Of a stretch of 64,000 nt of DNA, positions 25,826 to 36,397 are shown piece by piece. The stretch comes from Globisporangium splendens. Lineage: Eukaryota > Oomycota > Peronosporomycetes > Pythiales > Pythiaceae. Under the pieces are notes generated by a model. That model made no database searches and had not been told where the DNA came from. It saw only the letters and a list, made by a program, of their open reading frames with translations. Made by a program: the position numbers and the translations under genes. The stretch is from assembly GCA_006386115.1 (NCBI GenBank), contig VFIW01000066.1, positions 62,001-126,000 on the forward strand, read 5' to 3'. The stretch's first letter is position 1. Each line of letters begins with the position of its first letter.

Positions 25826-26111
25826 CTACTCTGCTTCCTCTGCATCCGAAGTTTGCACGTATTCGACGTCGGAGCACGTATCGTCGTCACTCTCCTCCTC
25901 ACCTTCTTCGGTAGCCTATATGTGGGTAGACGTCCCCAAGTCGCTCGTTTGCCTTGTCGACACAACCTTGCACTTGCAAAGATGTAAGATCGGCAATGGC
26001 CTTTTCCAGGCGTCTGAGTACGTCCTCCAGTGTCGCAGATGACGTATGTTTCCTCCTGACAACGCCCTTCACGAAGGTCCAAACTGTCTGCAATAGGCAA
26101 AAACCAGCCAC
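25826..26111 (-). pseudogene. C-terminal remnant of a protein, possibly a DDE/Tc1-mariner-type transposase
   Basis: On the minus strand 26111-25899 encodes about 70 residues with the pattern TVWTFVKGVVRR, then LEDVLRRLEKAIADL. This resembles the last helices of DDE transposases. A one-base frame change near 25905 joins it to an acidic tail (EEGEEESDDD...DAEEAE) that ends at TAG 25826. No catalytic core remains. The identity is inferred from a short stretch, so confidence is modest. Confidence 0.4.
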
Positions 26112-26139
26112 TGCATGACGATGGATCTGGTCTCAGATC

Positions 26140-26727
26140 TATTGTGGAACACACCACCTTCAGCGCGCATTGTGGAGAGACAAATAACAAAGGGATTACG
26201 GTACGACAGTCCCCACATGCACATGTGACGTCATCCCATGACGTCACGAGTGTTCTCTGTGCTGATCAGTGCAGAATGTTGTTCACATGTACTAACCAAG
26301 TACTGAGCGATGACATCCATGTACTAATCAAGTACTGAGTGATGGTTCCTGCTTGGGAAACTGGACTGGCGACGAGACCGACGTGTCTCTGCCATTGAGA
26401 TGAGTGGCTGTAGCCAATCACTTTGCAGAGAATGTTCCACGGGACTTCAAGTTCAAGTTTCCAGGAGATTCCCTAGGTTCAATCTCAGTGTACCCAAGGT
26501 TTATAGGTTTTATTGAGCATGTTTAGGTATTCGTTACAAAACCTGTAGGATTCCTTTGGGTTCATTTACAAGTAGCGACAGGAACCATAACCTTTTCAAT
26601 TCAGTTGCAAATTTTCCTCCAAGCCCTCAAGTCGTCTTCTCTCCAGGTTCACTGTGAGAATCGCTTCCTCGTCGCACAAGCGTGTGTGCCGTGTTTGAGG
26701 GACTGTTTGGAACAGCGCCCTCTTACA
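26140..26727 (+). repeat. LTR copy B (same family as A, same orientation)
   Basis: This copy aligns with LTR A from a short hairpin remnant (ACACACCACCTT) through CGGGACTTCAAGTTCAAG and CAGTGTACCCAAGG to the CTCTTACA end at 26727. Its 5' end is diverged and the boundary is approximate. It lies directly upstream of the Copia pol fragment and could be its original 5' LTR after internal deletion. Confidence 0.6.
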
Positions 26728-26989
26728 TTTTTTGTGTGGGAAAACGTTTTCTCAATTTTCTCAGCACACTGGCCGTTTTGGGCCCTCTAACCTTGCCTAT
26801 TAAACATCAGGCAATTTATTCTTTCACTCGTTTTATTTTCATGCACCCATTCATATTCCCCTTTCCCTACCCTAACTCAGTGCTGCCTTTTAAAACCTAC
26901 ATTGTAATTGCACTTAATAATGGCCCCTGCTGAATGTGTGCGTCGGAGGAGGGAGGTCGGATACCTCAGATGGTCGGAGATATTATGGT

Positions 26990-28370
26990 ATGGAAGTTCT
27001 ACGTCTATTATTGACATTGTCAGCGCTTTTGGATAATGAAGTTCACCAAATGGACGTTAAAACAGCATTTTTAAACGGTTGAAACTTACATGGGACAACC
27101 AACTGGGTGTGTTGAACCTGGGAAAGAAATTTGCGTGTGCAAATTGGTTGAGAGCTTATGCGGTCTCAAACAGGCACCGAGGATATGGTACAAAACCCAT
27201 TCTGCGTTCTCAGAAAGCATAAATTTTGAGCGGTTACTCAAAGACCATTGCATCGTTGCTGGAACTTTTCAAAGCCAACCCTGCCGCATTGCAGTGTATG
27301 TTGATGATCCACTGATCGTTGCACCAGATCTCACCCTACCCAATCAAATTAAACCCACGCTCAAACAAAAATGTAAGATGCCGTATTTAGGGGAGTCACA
27401 GTATCTGCTGGGCTGGTCTATTGAAAGGAACCGTTCTGATCGAACCATTTTTATCCATCAAGAAAAGTATGCCACCAAACACCTCGAAAAATTTAGCCTA
27501 CTTGACGCACGACTGGTTTCTGCTCCGTCAGACAACAGCATGCAGTTGACCACTGAAATGTGTCCGGTCTCGCAAGAAGAGAAAATGAGTGTGGAAAGCA
27601 TCCCACACAGGGAGGCTGTCGGAAGTTTTATGTATTTAATGATGGGAACAAGGCTCGATTTAGTGTTTTCCTCCGAGATGCGAGTCAATTCTTACACAAT
27701 CCTGGGACAGCACACAGGCGAGCAATTCAAAGAGGTTTTAAATATTTGAACGGAACAAAAGACTACGGAGATTACTTGGAGGACGGCAAAGTGTGATATC
27801 TATGGAGTCAAAGATTATATCTCAGCTGATACTGATTCTGACTTTGCAAATTGCTAAGAAACACGGCGTTCGACTGGCGGACACAGAACCTTTCTAAGCA
27901 AAAGCCTCACCTCTTGGCTATCCAGAAAACACCATACACTCGTACTCTATAACAGAGGCTGAACACGTCGCCTTGACGCATTGCATCCAAGAATTCATAT
28001 TTCTAGTGCTTTTGCCAAGCGAACTCCGATATGCAAGCTCAAATCCTGTAATAATTCATGTGCATAATCAGAGTTATATTACAATTTCAAATGATCCTGA
28101 GTTGCATGGACGGTCAATTCACATTGGCACAAAACGCCATTTTGTCCAAGAAAAAAAACAGTCGGAACGAATTCAAGGTTACGAACTGCAGCGCCGCCGA
28201 GATGTGCGCAGAAATGCTTACCAAAGCCCTCTAATTGAAAAGTGCATACGAGAAATCGGGATTGTGTCAAAAGCAGCTGCAATTAAAAAAATCATGCATT
28301 ACAAATTCCTGCTCAAAACTCCCACATCAAAGAAAATTACCAAGAGAAAAGACTCTTCGAGCAAATAAAC
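26990..28370 (+). mobile_element. Degenerate Copia (Ty1/copia) pol fragment: reverse transcriptase and RNase H
   Basis: At 26990-27079 the RT core begins with HQMDVKTAFLNG. The frame then shifts at 27080 and continues as 27090-27749 with LCGLKQAPRIWY and the catalytic YVDD at 27297-27308, then YLLGWSIERN and the connection domain. A further shift near 27720 and several stops follow. RNase H traces persist at 27880-28150: an STEAE-type motif at 27950, and a GRSIHIGTKRHFV block at 28107-28145. Gag, protease, integrase and the N-terminal third of RT are absent, so the element cannot move autonomously. It inserts cDNA copies through an RNA intermediate when complete. The order LTR B then RT then RH matches Copia polarity. 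Confidence 0.9.
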
Positions 28371-29771
28371 ACTCTCAATTTGCATCTAATGGCATCACAC
28401 TAAAGGCTATTCTAATCCCAATGACTACCATAATCTCCAATAAAGAATGCACAATAAAATGAACTCTGCGCGAATGGGACTGGCCCTTACAACTAGATGA
28501 GGGAATGCTGGTGAATTGTCACGCAAATGAATTGCATAAACCCACTAATACAGATCCCACTTCTAAAACCGTAACACGCCCGACACAGGGAGATACTCTC
28601 GCACCCTACCCAGAGATATGTTAACTCCGGGATTCATCCAAAAACACGCGAGAGAACACCTCATCCGACCACATGTTCATCTTAACGAACCACCCAATGT
28701 CAAACCATGAGTGACGGAGGTCCAAGTTTGGCAGGACTGCGCAACCTTAAAGGAAAAATGACAGTGAGAAGAGAAGGAGGCAACCCCACAAAAGTGCTGA
28801 ATTAAGGAAATTCACAGGAACCACCCAAAATTGGTGGTTTCGAAACCCAAACTGGCCGCCTGAAACAGAGGTGCAACTGAAAACCTGAAAACCAGAATAA
28901 CTCAAAATATGGTGTTACAGATGCTCCAAAACAGAAGAAGTTTCGAATCTCTCCCTTCCAAAAATTCAGATGGGATACCCCTACTTTCATAAAAGGTCAT
29001 AAACCCAGACTCAAGCACAATGGGAACAGGGAGGCTGTTTGAGATTGAACCCAACGTACCCTCGCACACACATTAACTAAAAGCTTGACACTTTACTGCA
29101 GTTGCCTGCTTTACTTGTTTGTTAAGTATGATTTTGGGTGATGAATGGTTGCTGGAAACCCTGCCATTGTCACACACCTTCAGTCCGGTTTAGGACAGCT
29201 GCCCAATATATGTGGTTGAGTATTGTAAGGATGCGTCTCTCTGTGCGACATCACGATACCGGTTTGTTCTGGTTTGTACCGGTTCACACAACTACACTCA
29301 GAGCTCACACAACCACTCCACGGATCACGTATGCGACCCACACTCACGGTACACGCAGTCATTCCGCCGAGGACGTTTCCCAGATTGCGTGCCAGAGCCT
29401 TCAGCCAATCCGGTAACCACAATTGTGTGACGTGTATGTATGCATGTGATGTGTAAGAATCCTGTAACGATTTGGGGTCTTCTTGAACGCTGATTGGCTG
29501 AAAGTCGGAAAGTCGGAACTGGATTGGTCGAAAGTCGGAAAGCGTTGGCGTGGACTCGGAGGAGGTGGTGGCGACTTGATGGCAAATTGGAAAGTGAATT
29601 GAATGGAGGACTTAGTTCGCTCGCACTACATCTGAGCCTCCTTGCATGCATGCCTATCCTTTTCTTCAACTGATTCGACTTTTCTTCCTATCCAGGTGTT
29701 CGACCTGCAACTGTATTTTTATCTGACTAGTTACCTCTAACTGTATACTTTTGACCTACATGAAAAGGAGA
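28371..29771. other. Transposon-derived or intergenic sequence without genes
   Basis: The 1.4 kb hold only short, unconvincing open frames. An imperfect tandem repeat sits at 29492-29543, where GATTGG...AAAGTCGGAAAG occurs twice. No tRNA or protein remnant was recognised. Confidence 0.5.
29492..29543 (+). repeat. Imperfect ~28-bp tandem repeat
   Basis: The unit GATTGG(C)TGAAAGTCGGAAAG is present twice in tandem with small indels. The first copy also contains an internal AAAGTCGG duplication. Confidence 0.6.
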
Positions 29772-29797
29772 GCCTGACCTCGGACTCGAGGTCAGGC
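29772..29797. repeat. Perfect 11-bp inverted repeat (hairpin)
   Basis: Arms GCCTGACCTCG (29772-29782) and CGAGGTCAGGC (29787-29797) flank a GACT loop. The position within mobile-element DNA suggests an element terminus or a transcript hairpin rather than a gene terminator. Confidence 0.7.
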
Positions 29798-30639
29798 GCA
29801 CGTTACGCATGCCTTGACGCTCCGCACGCAAGGCACGTGCGCGGTCAGGTACATGCCGATCCTACGCGCGTGCCAGGCATGCGAGGTCTGGCACACGTGA
29901 CAAATCCTGAGGTGTGATTGGGTACCGTGCGGGAAAGTATCCAGTGCACGCGCCAAGGAAACGCAGTAGGATGCGTGGCGGATTAGATGTAGCGACAACG
30001 AGCTAAGGACTGCTCGAAATCAATCACTTTCCAATTTCCCTTCTACTGCTCAAGTCTTCTTGCAAGTATAGTATACTCAAATACAATAGCTACCGGAGCA
30101 AGTATGCATGTAACGTTTGCAGCTTCGATGGAGATTCTTCTATAGAGGTTCTTCTCTGGCGGTCGGACGGTTGTTGGATAGGGATACTTGTGGGGAAGAC
30201 GGTAGGTTGGATTATGATTGGTTTATCGACATGTGAATTCCTACGATATGCAAGTGCTCTCATGGAGCCCCTCCTGCTTCTTTTTGTGTCCTACGTCTTT
30301 CCCTGCTTCTTTTCTTTTCTCTTCTTCTCTTCCTTTTAGCTTGATATTCATATATTCACTCTTTTTATATTCGTTTTACTATTACTTAAATGCAAGTGTG
30401 CTTCCACGTATCCAGGCATGCTGCGGACATGGAAGCTGTGCTCAGCGCTTGCTTCTATTTCTAGAAGCACGGGTGCAAGACAGTTGCGAAAGTGAGCTGG
30501 TAAGCAGTCGTTGGTTGGAAGGCATACCAGCCACCTCAGCTCATGACAATGCACCTGCACAGAGCGCTCGCTGTGTGTGCGTGTGTAGCTCACCACATGC
30601 ATGTCCCTTACCCTAACGCACTCTTCAATAAACTTTCTT
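29798..30639. other. Gene-free segment upstream of the Gag remnant
   Basis: The GC-rich start (29800-29900) has repeated GCATGCC/GGCATGC words. It gives way to pyrimidine-rich sequence at 30280-30370. It could hold the leader or LTR of the element that carried the Gag, but I could not find its partner copy. No genes are seen. Confidence 0.5.
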
Positions 30640-31944
30640 TCGCCTACTTCAACCTCCACGGGTGTAATCTTGGCAGGTTGTGAGCCCAAACCAAGCTTCC
30701 TCGCCAAACCTCCCATGCCTCGTCTACGGCAAGATCTTTCCGACCTGGAAGTCGCGTGTGCTCCTTCAGCTCGACGCCCAAACCCTCGCTGGTTTTGTCC
30801 ATTTCAAGAACTACTAGAGTGGTGACGTCCTTGATTCCATCCTTGAAGATTACGAAGATGTTGAAGACTCGTCAACCGCTGACGACGAAACCCTTAACCC
30901 CACCAACTCTCGTCTCGGCCAGGAAGACGACGAGTCCATGCTTGAAGCTGTTTCGCCACCTGCGGATGTGGTTGGAACAACTGCAACCCCGTGACTGAAG
31001 AAACGACGGATGAGATTCGCGTCCCTCCGGTCTTCAGCTTCACCAAGACCTAACACCGGAAGAACCCTAACCCTGAGGCAGTCTCCCCTAAGCTTTGAAT
31101 GAGTGCGAGCGTCCGCAAGCATCTTGATTGCAAAGCGTGTGACTTTCTTGCTGGCTGCATTGATCACCAGCATTACCATCTGATGAAAGATACGATGCTG
31201 TCTTTTGAAATGTTCCACATTTTGTGTGAACGTTACGAAAATGACACCTATTCCGGTGAGCCGTGTGTCATTCAGCAATACCACCAAGGCATGAAATATG
31301 AGGAAGGGCAAGATCTGACGAAATTCGCAATCGATCTTGAAAAAACCCTGAGTGGACAAGCAACGTCAACTGAAACAGCTGTTAGTGACGTGATGAAGCC
31401 ACTCCAGCTTTTTAGTTCGATGCCTGAGCCATGGCAAGCTGAAATGGGGTTTTGGAAGGGCGTGTGGAAGCCAATCCCGTACAGTGAACTCAAGACAAGA
31501 CTTCACTCCATGGCCCAGAACGTGCAAACGATGAGTCGGTACAGCCGCCAAAATGGCTCACCCGAGAGTGAAGCAACAAAGTCGGAAACAATCCTCAAGG
31601 CCAAAATCACTACGAACGCTGAACCTGGTACGACATCCTTGAAGGCGACTGAAAACCCTAAGCACTGTGAACATTGCGAGCACCAGTTTCACACGATGAT
31701 CCAATGCTGCATCCTTGTCAAGGACATGGTGAACGGAACTCTGCGACACGGTGTCAACCTTCCGTCAAACTTCCGCGTCCCTAGTCAGCGAAGTCATCCG
31801 TATGGCAACCAGCACTGTAACCGGACACTTCCGAGTTACGCAGCACGGTACGTGTGTGAGGAATCGTGTGCACGACTTCTCTCAAGGACTCTGTTCCAAG
31901 AGCTGTTGCCTGCTTCCTGTAGTGCAACGATCGGTTACCTATAG
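30640..31944 (+). mobile_element. Degenerate LTR-retrotransposon Gag (UBN2/Copia-like) with intact zinc knuckle
   Basis: The first part (30640-31080) reads as Gag only with in-frame stops. The second part is open from 31099 to 31944 (281 codons). It contains a helical capsid-like region (LAGCIDHQHYHLMKDTMLSF, then MFHILCERYEN), an FSSMPEPW motif, and a C-x2-C-x4-H-x4-C zinc knuckle (31666-31707). Gag packages element RNA into particles. Orientation is plus, whereas the adjacent LTR C is minus, so the Gag and that LTR do not belong to one intact copy. No protease or integrase follows. Confidence 0.8.
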
Positions 31945-31961
31945 ATCTCTATAGAGTAACC
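31933..31961. repeat. Near-perfect palindrome at the Gag 3' edge
   Basis: The arms GGTTACCTATAGA and TCTATAGAGTAACC pair with a single-base bulge around a TC centre. It sits exactly where the Gag frame ends and may mark the end of an inserted element. Confidence 0.6.
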
Positions 31962-32462
31962 GTCAATAACTAAAGGCTTAGTCAGAGGTAAAAATGGAAC
32001 TGTTTATTTGTTGGGGGTTGCCCTCTGCAGGACACCCTGAGTTATCTTTAGTTCACTATCTAGCATAGTGAACTTCCGCTTATTTCAATGTGGACATAAG
32101 TGAATGGCTCTGAATTGCCGTGTTATTCAATTGGTCTAAAAGCATATAGTTTTAGCCTATGAGAGTCGTGTCTGTGACCGACCTCTAATCAGAGTAGCTT
32201 GGCTACCTTTGTGGTTCGAGTAGTGCGGCGAACCTAAATGGATCGGCTGCTTTTGTTTCTCGTAGCTAAGTACGGGAACTTTAGTTGCATGCGGACTTAG
32301 TCCAATGCCAACAGATTGAGCTAAGTTGCTGCGGTGCAACTTAGCGTGTGACCCCGTTACAAGCACAACCAACCCAAGTCGTTCGGCAACCGCAACTGTG
32401 GAAACCAAGGTGGGGGGTGGCGGTCGAGGTGATTGTCACCATTCCAAGCGGATCAAGGGTAG
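31945..32462. other. A/T-rich palindrome-bearing segment (possible foldback/MITE insertion)
   Basis: Contains two further perfect hairpins. GTTCACTA/TAGTGAAC is at 32051-32058/32066-32073. GCTAAGTTGC/GCAACTTAGC is at 32320-32329/32336-32345. After 32340, a Gly/Asn/Arg-rich frame (32360-32450) could be the displaced tail of the Gag. No intact gene. Confidence 0.4.
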
Positions 32463-33100
32463 TGCAAGAGGGTGCTGTTCACAACAGTCCCCAAAACACG
32501 GCACACACGCTTGTGCCAGAGGAAGCGATCTTCCGACTTGGAGGGAGAGAAGAACGACTTGAGTACTTGAAGGAAAATTGCAACTGAATTGAAAAGGTTA
32601 TGGTTCCTGTCGCTACTTACAAATGAACCCCAAGGGCTCCCACACGTTTTATAACTAAAACCTAAACATACACAATAAAACCTATGAATCTGATATATAA
32701 AACCTTGGGTACACTGAGGTTGAACCCACGAGATCTTCGAGAAGCTTGAACTTGAAGTCCCGTGGAAAATTCCCTGCAAAGTGATTGGCTCGCGCCACAC
32801 TTTAGGTGGCAGAGACACGTTGGTCTCATCACCAGTGCAGTTTCCCAAGTAGGAACCATCACTCACGTGTCTAGAGTACTGTTGTGCGTAATCACGCCGA
32901 ATCTCAATGATTGCGAGCGACCAACACTCGACTCAGACACAGATTGCTCTGACGTCAGACGATGACGTCACCTGTGCATGTGGGGATCACTTTTATGTGT
33001 TTCCCCCAATATCTTCGCACCCACAATGCACTTCCACAAGGTGGTGTGTGACACACACAAAGAGCCACCTTGCATGTAATGGCAGCCTTGGCCCATTACA
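32463..33100 (-). repeat. LTR copy C (inverted relative to A and B)
   Basis: The reverse complement starts TGTAATGGGC (33100) and ends CTCTTGCA (32463), about 638 bp. It matches A at the 5' hairpin (CAAGGTGG...CCACCTTG) and A and B through GGGACTTCAAGTTCAAG and the TGTGTGCCGTGTTT region. The flanking 5-mers differ, so this is not a clean solo LTR. Confidence 0.7.
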
Positions 33101-34525
33101 TGGTTGCACCACATGGGACTTCTGGCCCGTCCATCTCTGTATAGGCCGGTCTGCGTTCTCTTGAGAGAGGCAAGCTAAGGAATCAAGCAAGTTCGCCGTA
33201 GTTTTCTGTGAGAGTGATTATGTGCATTTGTCCCTTATTTAGACTCCTGTTTGGAACAAGATGGTCGCCAAGTGTCGCGTATCACATCTACTGTACCGTA
33301 GTAGTATTCCTGCAAAGCCCAAATTTCCTCATCAACGCGATCAATTTAACCGAAATCAGCTCAAATCTCTTTACAGAGGGGTTCGTAACCCGAAACTAAA
33401 TCTAGCCCGCGACCCAAAATAGACACGATGCGTCCGCTTTGCCACGCCGCCGTCGTCAGCGCGAGCTTCTCGAATCAACAACCGTGTCGCATTTCTTTCC
33501 CCATATACCATCACTCATCATCCCCATCATATCACAGCCATCGCCCAAGTGTACCCCCCACAAGAATTTTTCTTTTCGTGACCGCAGACGAATTCGAAGT
33601 CCGCACCTGACACGCGCAGATATTTTCGCGAATGCATGTTCTCATTCTTGTTGGCTTCCATCTGCAAAATGGCGCACTTGTAAAATACAAGGTCATGTTG
33701 TAAACCGTCAAGGCACCGAATCCCGCGAGATTCTCTCCGTCAGCACGAACGGATCTCCTCAGAACGCGCGGATGCTTGGCCCACCAGTCGGCGGTTACAT
33801 CTGTTGCAGAGATTTTTTTACAGCAACGATTTGCATCAAACTGAAGCAATTTGCTGCCGATTGTTTAAATCGCGTCAACTCATAATGAGCGGACGTGGGG
33901 TGGGGATATAAAAGTGGGCCGCAAGTGCAACGGCTTCGCTCTGCCTGCTGCTTGACATGTATCAGTCAGGAGGCAGTTGGTGTTGTGCATTTGTGTGCAG
34001 GACATGGTTTTTCTGCACGTGTCTCTCTGTGTGTCTGACGTGCTGCTGCTGCTCGTTGTTGTTTGTTCGGGTTGCTTGGCCGATCTGCACTCTCGCATTT
34101 GCTGAAATCTTCGAGCGAAAAGGGGAAAAGATAGTCAGATATGAGGGCAGCGTAACTCCCATAGAGAGGGAGGTTACCCATTATTGTCATCCCTCACTCA
34201 AACTGGTAATAAATGTCGCGCCACGCAACGAAGGCGCGAACTTCAAGGCAATTTTTCGCCTTTTTATCCGGAACCCTATCTCTCCATTCGCACCGTCGGC
34301 ACAGTTTATATGTCCATCCTGAAGATTCGAAAACGCCGCCATCCGGAAACGACCAAGTAATTTATCCGAGAGGTGCAGCTGAAGCAGGTAAATTACCGCG
34401 CGCAAACAAGCTCGGCAAATGCGCCATGTTCTTCATGGCATTCCGCAATATTCCCGCATTAGAAGCCACTTAGTTGCCTCTGCGCACTCGCGCGCGCTCC
34501 CTCTCCCCATCAGTGTCCTGTTCCG
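33101..34525. other. Gene-free region upstream of the B56-like gene
   Basis: The left part (33101-33420) looks like retroelement flank. A frame open at 33439-33885 starts near an Arg-rich stretch but has no recognisable domain, and I do not call it a gene. The right part should contain the promoter and 5' UTR of the 34526 gene. Confidence 0.5.
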
Positions 34526-36397
34526 ATGTCCCCGACGACAGCACCCGCCGCGTCTGCGTTCGCCTCGCACCCGCCGTCCTTCGAGGCAGCCGACGACGTC
34601 GACTGGAAGCTGCAGCGCAAGCTCAAGCACCAGCGCGACGTCGTCAAGAGAAGCGTGACGCCCAAGCCCAAGTTCAAGCAGCACAGCCACCACCACCAGA
34701 GCCACCACCAGGCGATCCCGCTTCAGGAGCTGCGCAGAGAGTGGCTCGCGAGCAAGGAAGACGGCGGCGGAGGCAGAGCTCGCAGCATCCCCGGCCGCCG
34801 TCGAGACAAGGCGTCGGCGCTGAGCAAGTCGGTGCCCCAGACGACCGCCGTGTCCTCGTGGCCACCGGCGTCGCGCGACGGTGATTTCGACGAGAACCTT
34901 GACCCGAATGCGTGGGACGTGACCACTGTGAATGCTACGCCGCTGTCGCGCTCGGCGCCGAAAGAGTCGTCGTCGTCCGTATTGAGCCGTAGCCAGGGCA
35001 GTAGCAAGCGTGAAGCGCGCTCCCCGATGACGCTCTTCGATATTGCCTCGTTCTACAACGAATCGGGCAATTTGCTCAGTCACGACAACTTTGAGGCACT
35101 CGGGTCGTCGCCAGATGTGCTCAAGCGCAAGTCCAAGCGCCGCGTCGGACGCCGAAAGAACGAGAAGACCACCAAGCGCGACGACGTGAGCCACGCCGCG
35201 CTCAATAAAGAGGAGATCGTGCTGGAGCTCATGGGATACCTGTTCCCACACCTCGACGTCGGCAAGGAGCTCAACCTTCTCTTTCTCACAAACGGAAAGC
35301 ATCAGCAGCAACAACATGGAGGCGACGTGTTCCATTTCGAGGAAGACGAAGAGTCCGTAGGACGCAAGCAACGTCAGCCAAAGCCAAAGAATGCGGATCT
35401 GGAGCTGGACGTGCTCAAGTTCCAGAAAGTGCTGACGAAGCTCGTGTTTGAGGAATCCACGGTCGACTTGCCAGTGGAGATCCTGCAACAACAGCAGCTT
35501 GCGGCGAGCGAGTTGGCGGAAGTGCTCTTTACGGAGCAATGGATCGCCAAGACGGTGCTCGAGATCGTGAAGCTGGATGTGCTCGCGCAATTCGATCGCT
35601 TTGCAGTGCTACTGGCGGTGTTCCGTACGATGCATCACCGTCGAAGCGCAATCTTGGAGATCATCTCGTCCGCGTGTCTTGCGATCTACCATCACCAGGG
35701 CATTGACTCGCTGAGCGGCCAGTTTGCAGCCGTCGAGTACGTCAGCATGAAAGGCGTCATTGCGCTCCTTGCCGGCGTGCTCAGCGCCATGGAGCGGGAC
35801 TTCATGGACTCGGTGGAGATGGACGAGGAAACGGTTCATGCTATGTGCGAGCAGATCTCGCACTCCGTCAAGCTGCTGTTGCGAAGCTCTCCAGGCAAAG
35901 CCCGTCGCCAGGACGAGAACAACCAGCTCGAGAAGTACAACGAAGACTCGGACTCGGTCGAAGCCACGACGTACGGCGCACTGGGCGAAGTGCTCTACAG
36001 CTTGGCGACGTTTTCACCGGTCCACGGCGAAGATTTCCTCCGATGGATGCTGCAGCGATGGCCGACGCGCAACGTGTCGCTCCAGCTCTTCTTTGTGCGA
36101 TTCACGGGCGGTCTCCTGGCACAGTTCATGCTCTGTGGGCTGTGCTTCCCCGCCGACGTGGTCTGGAAGGCGTTCTCGCGCATTGAAATGTGCATCAAGT
36201 CGCCACATTTCCTGCTGTCAAAGGAGGCGTGCAGCCTCTGCGGGAACCTGCCACTCATGGACATGTATCTGTCCCGCGACCAAGCGCTTCGCGAGAAACT
36301 CGCGTCGGCGCTCCACGAGAACGCTCGCTCCCACTGGAACGAGCGCATCCGCGAGCTCTCGGACGAGCACTTTGACGTGCTGCTGGACTTTGCGTAA
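34526..36397 (+). CDS. Divergent PP2A B56 (B')-like regulatory subunit / helical-repeat protein
   Basis: Single exon of 623 aa, starting at the ATG at 34526 (MSPTTAPAASAF). Residues 1-230 are disordered, basic and His/Ser-rich, with a Lys/Arg cluster (KRKSKRRVGRRKNEK) that could be a nuclear signal. Residues about 240-620 are helical repeats. The C-terminal third resembles B56 PP2A regulatory subunits: LQRWPTRNVSLQLFF parallels the family's WP..N...Q..F helix, and SPHF followed later by SHWNERI matches its conserved C-terminal signature. B56 proteins direct the PP2A phosphatase to substrates. The N-terminal HEAT repeats are poorly conserved, so this is either a fast-evolving paralogue or a separate helical family. 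Confidence 0.5.
   Translation: MSPTTAPAASAFASHPPSFEAADDVDWKLQRKLKHQRDVVKRSVTPKPKFKQHSHHHQSHHQAIPLQELRREWLASKEDGGGGRARSIPGRRRDKASALSKSVPQTTAVSSWPPASRDGDFDENLDPNAWDVTTVNATPLSRSAPKESSSSVLSRSQGSSKREARSPMTLFDIASFYNESGNLLSHDNFEALGSSPDVLKRKSKRRVGRRKNEKTTKRDDVSHAALNKEEIVLELMGYLFPHLDVGKELNLLFLTNGKHQQQQHGGDVFHFEEDEESVGRKQRQPKPKNADLELDVLKFQKVLTKLVFEESTVDLPVEILQQQQLAASELAEVLFTEQWIAKTVLEIVKLDVLAQFDRFAVLLAVFRTMHHRRSAILEIISSACLAIYHHQGIDSLSGQFAAVEYVSMKGVIALLAGVLSAMERDFMDSVEMDEETVHAMCEQISHSVKLLLRSSPGKARRQDENNQLEKYNEDSDSVEATTYGALGEVLYSLATFSPVHGEDFLRWMLQRWPTRNVSLQLFFVRFTGGLLAQFMLCGLCFPADVVWKAFSRIEMCIKSPHFLLSKEACSLCGNLPLMDMYLSRDQALREKLASALHENARSHWNERIRELSDEHFDVLLDFA

Noticed and set aside
33439..33885. 148-codon frame as a gene
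   Set aside because: No domain, irregular composition and location at the edge of the transposon block; open length alone is not enough.
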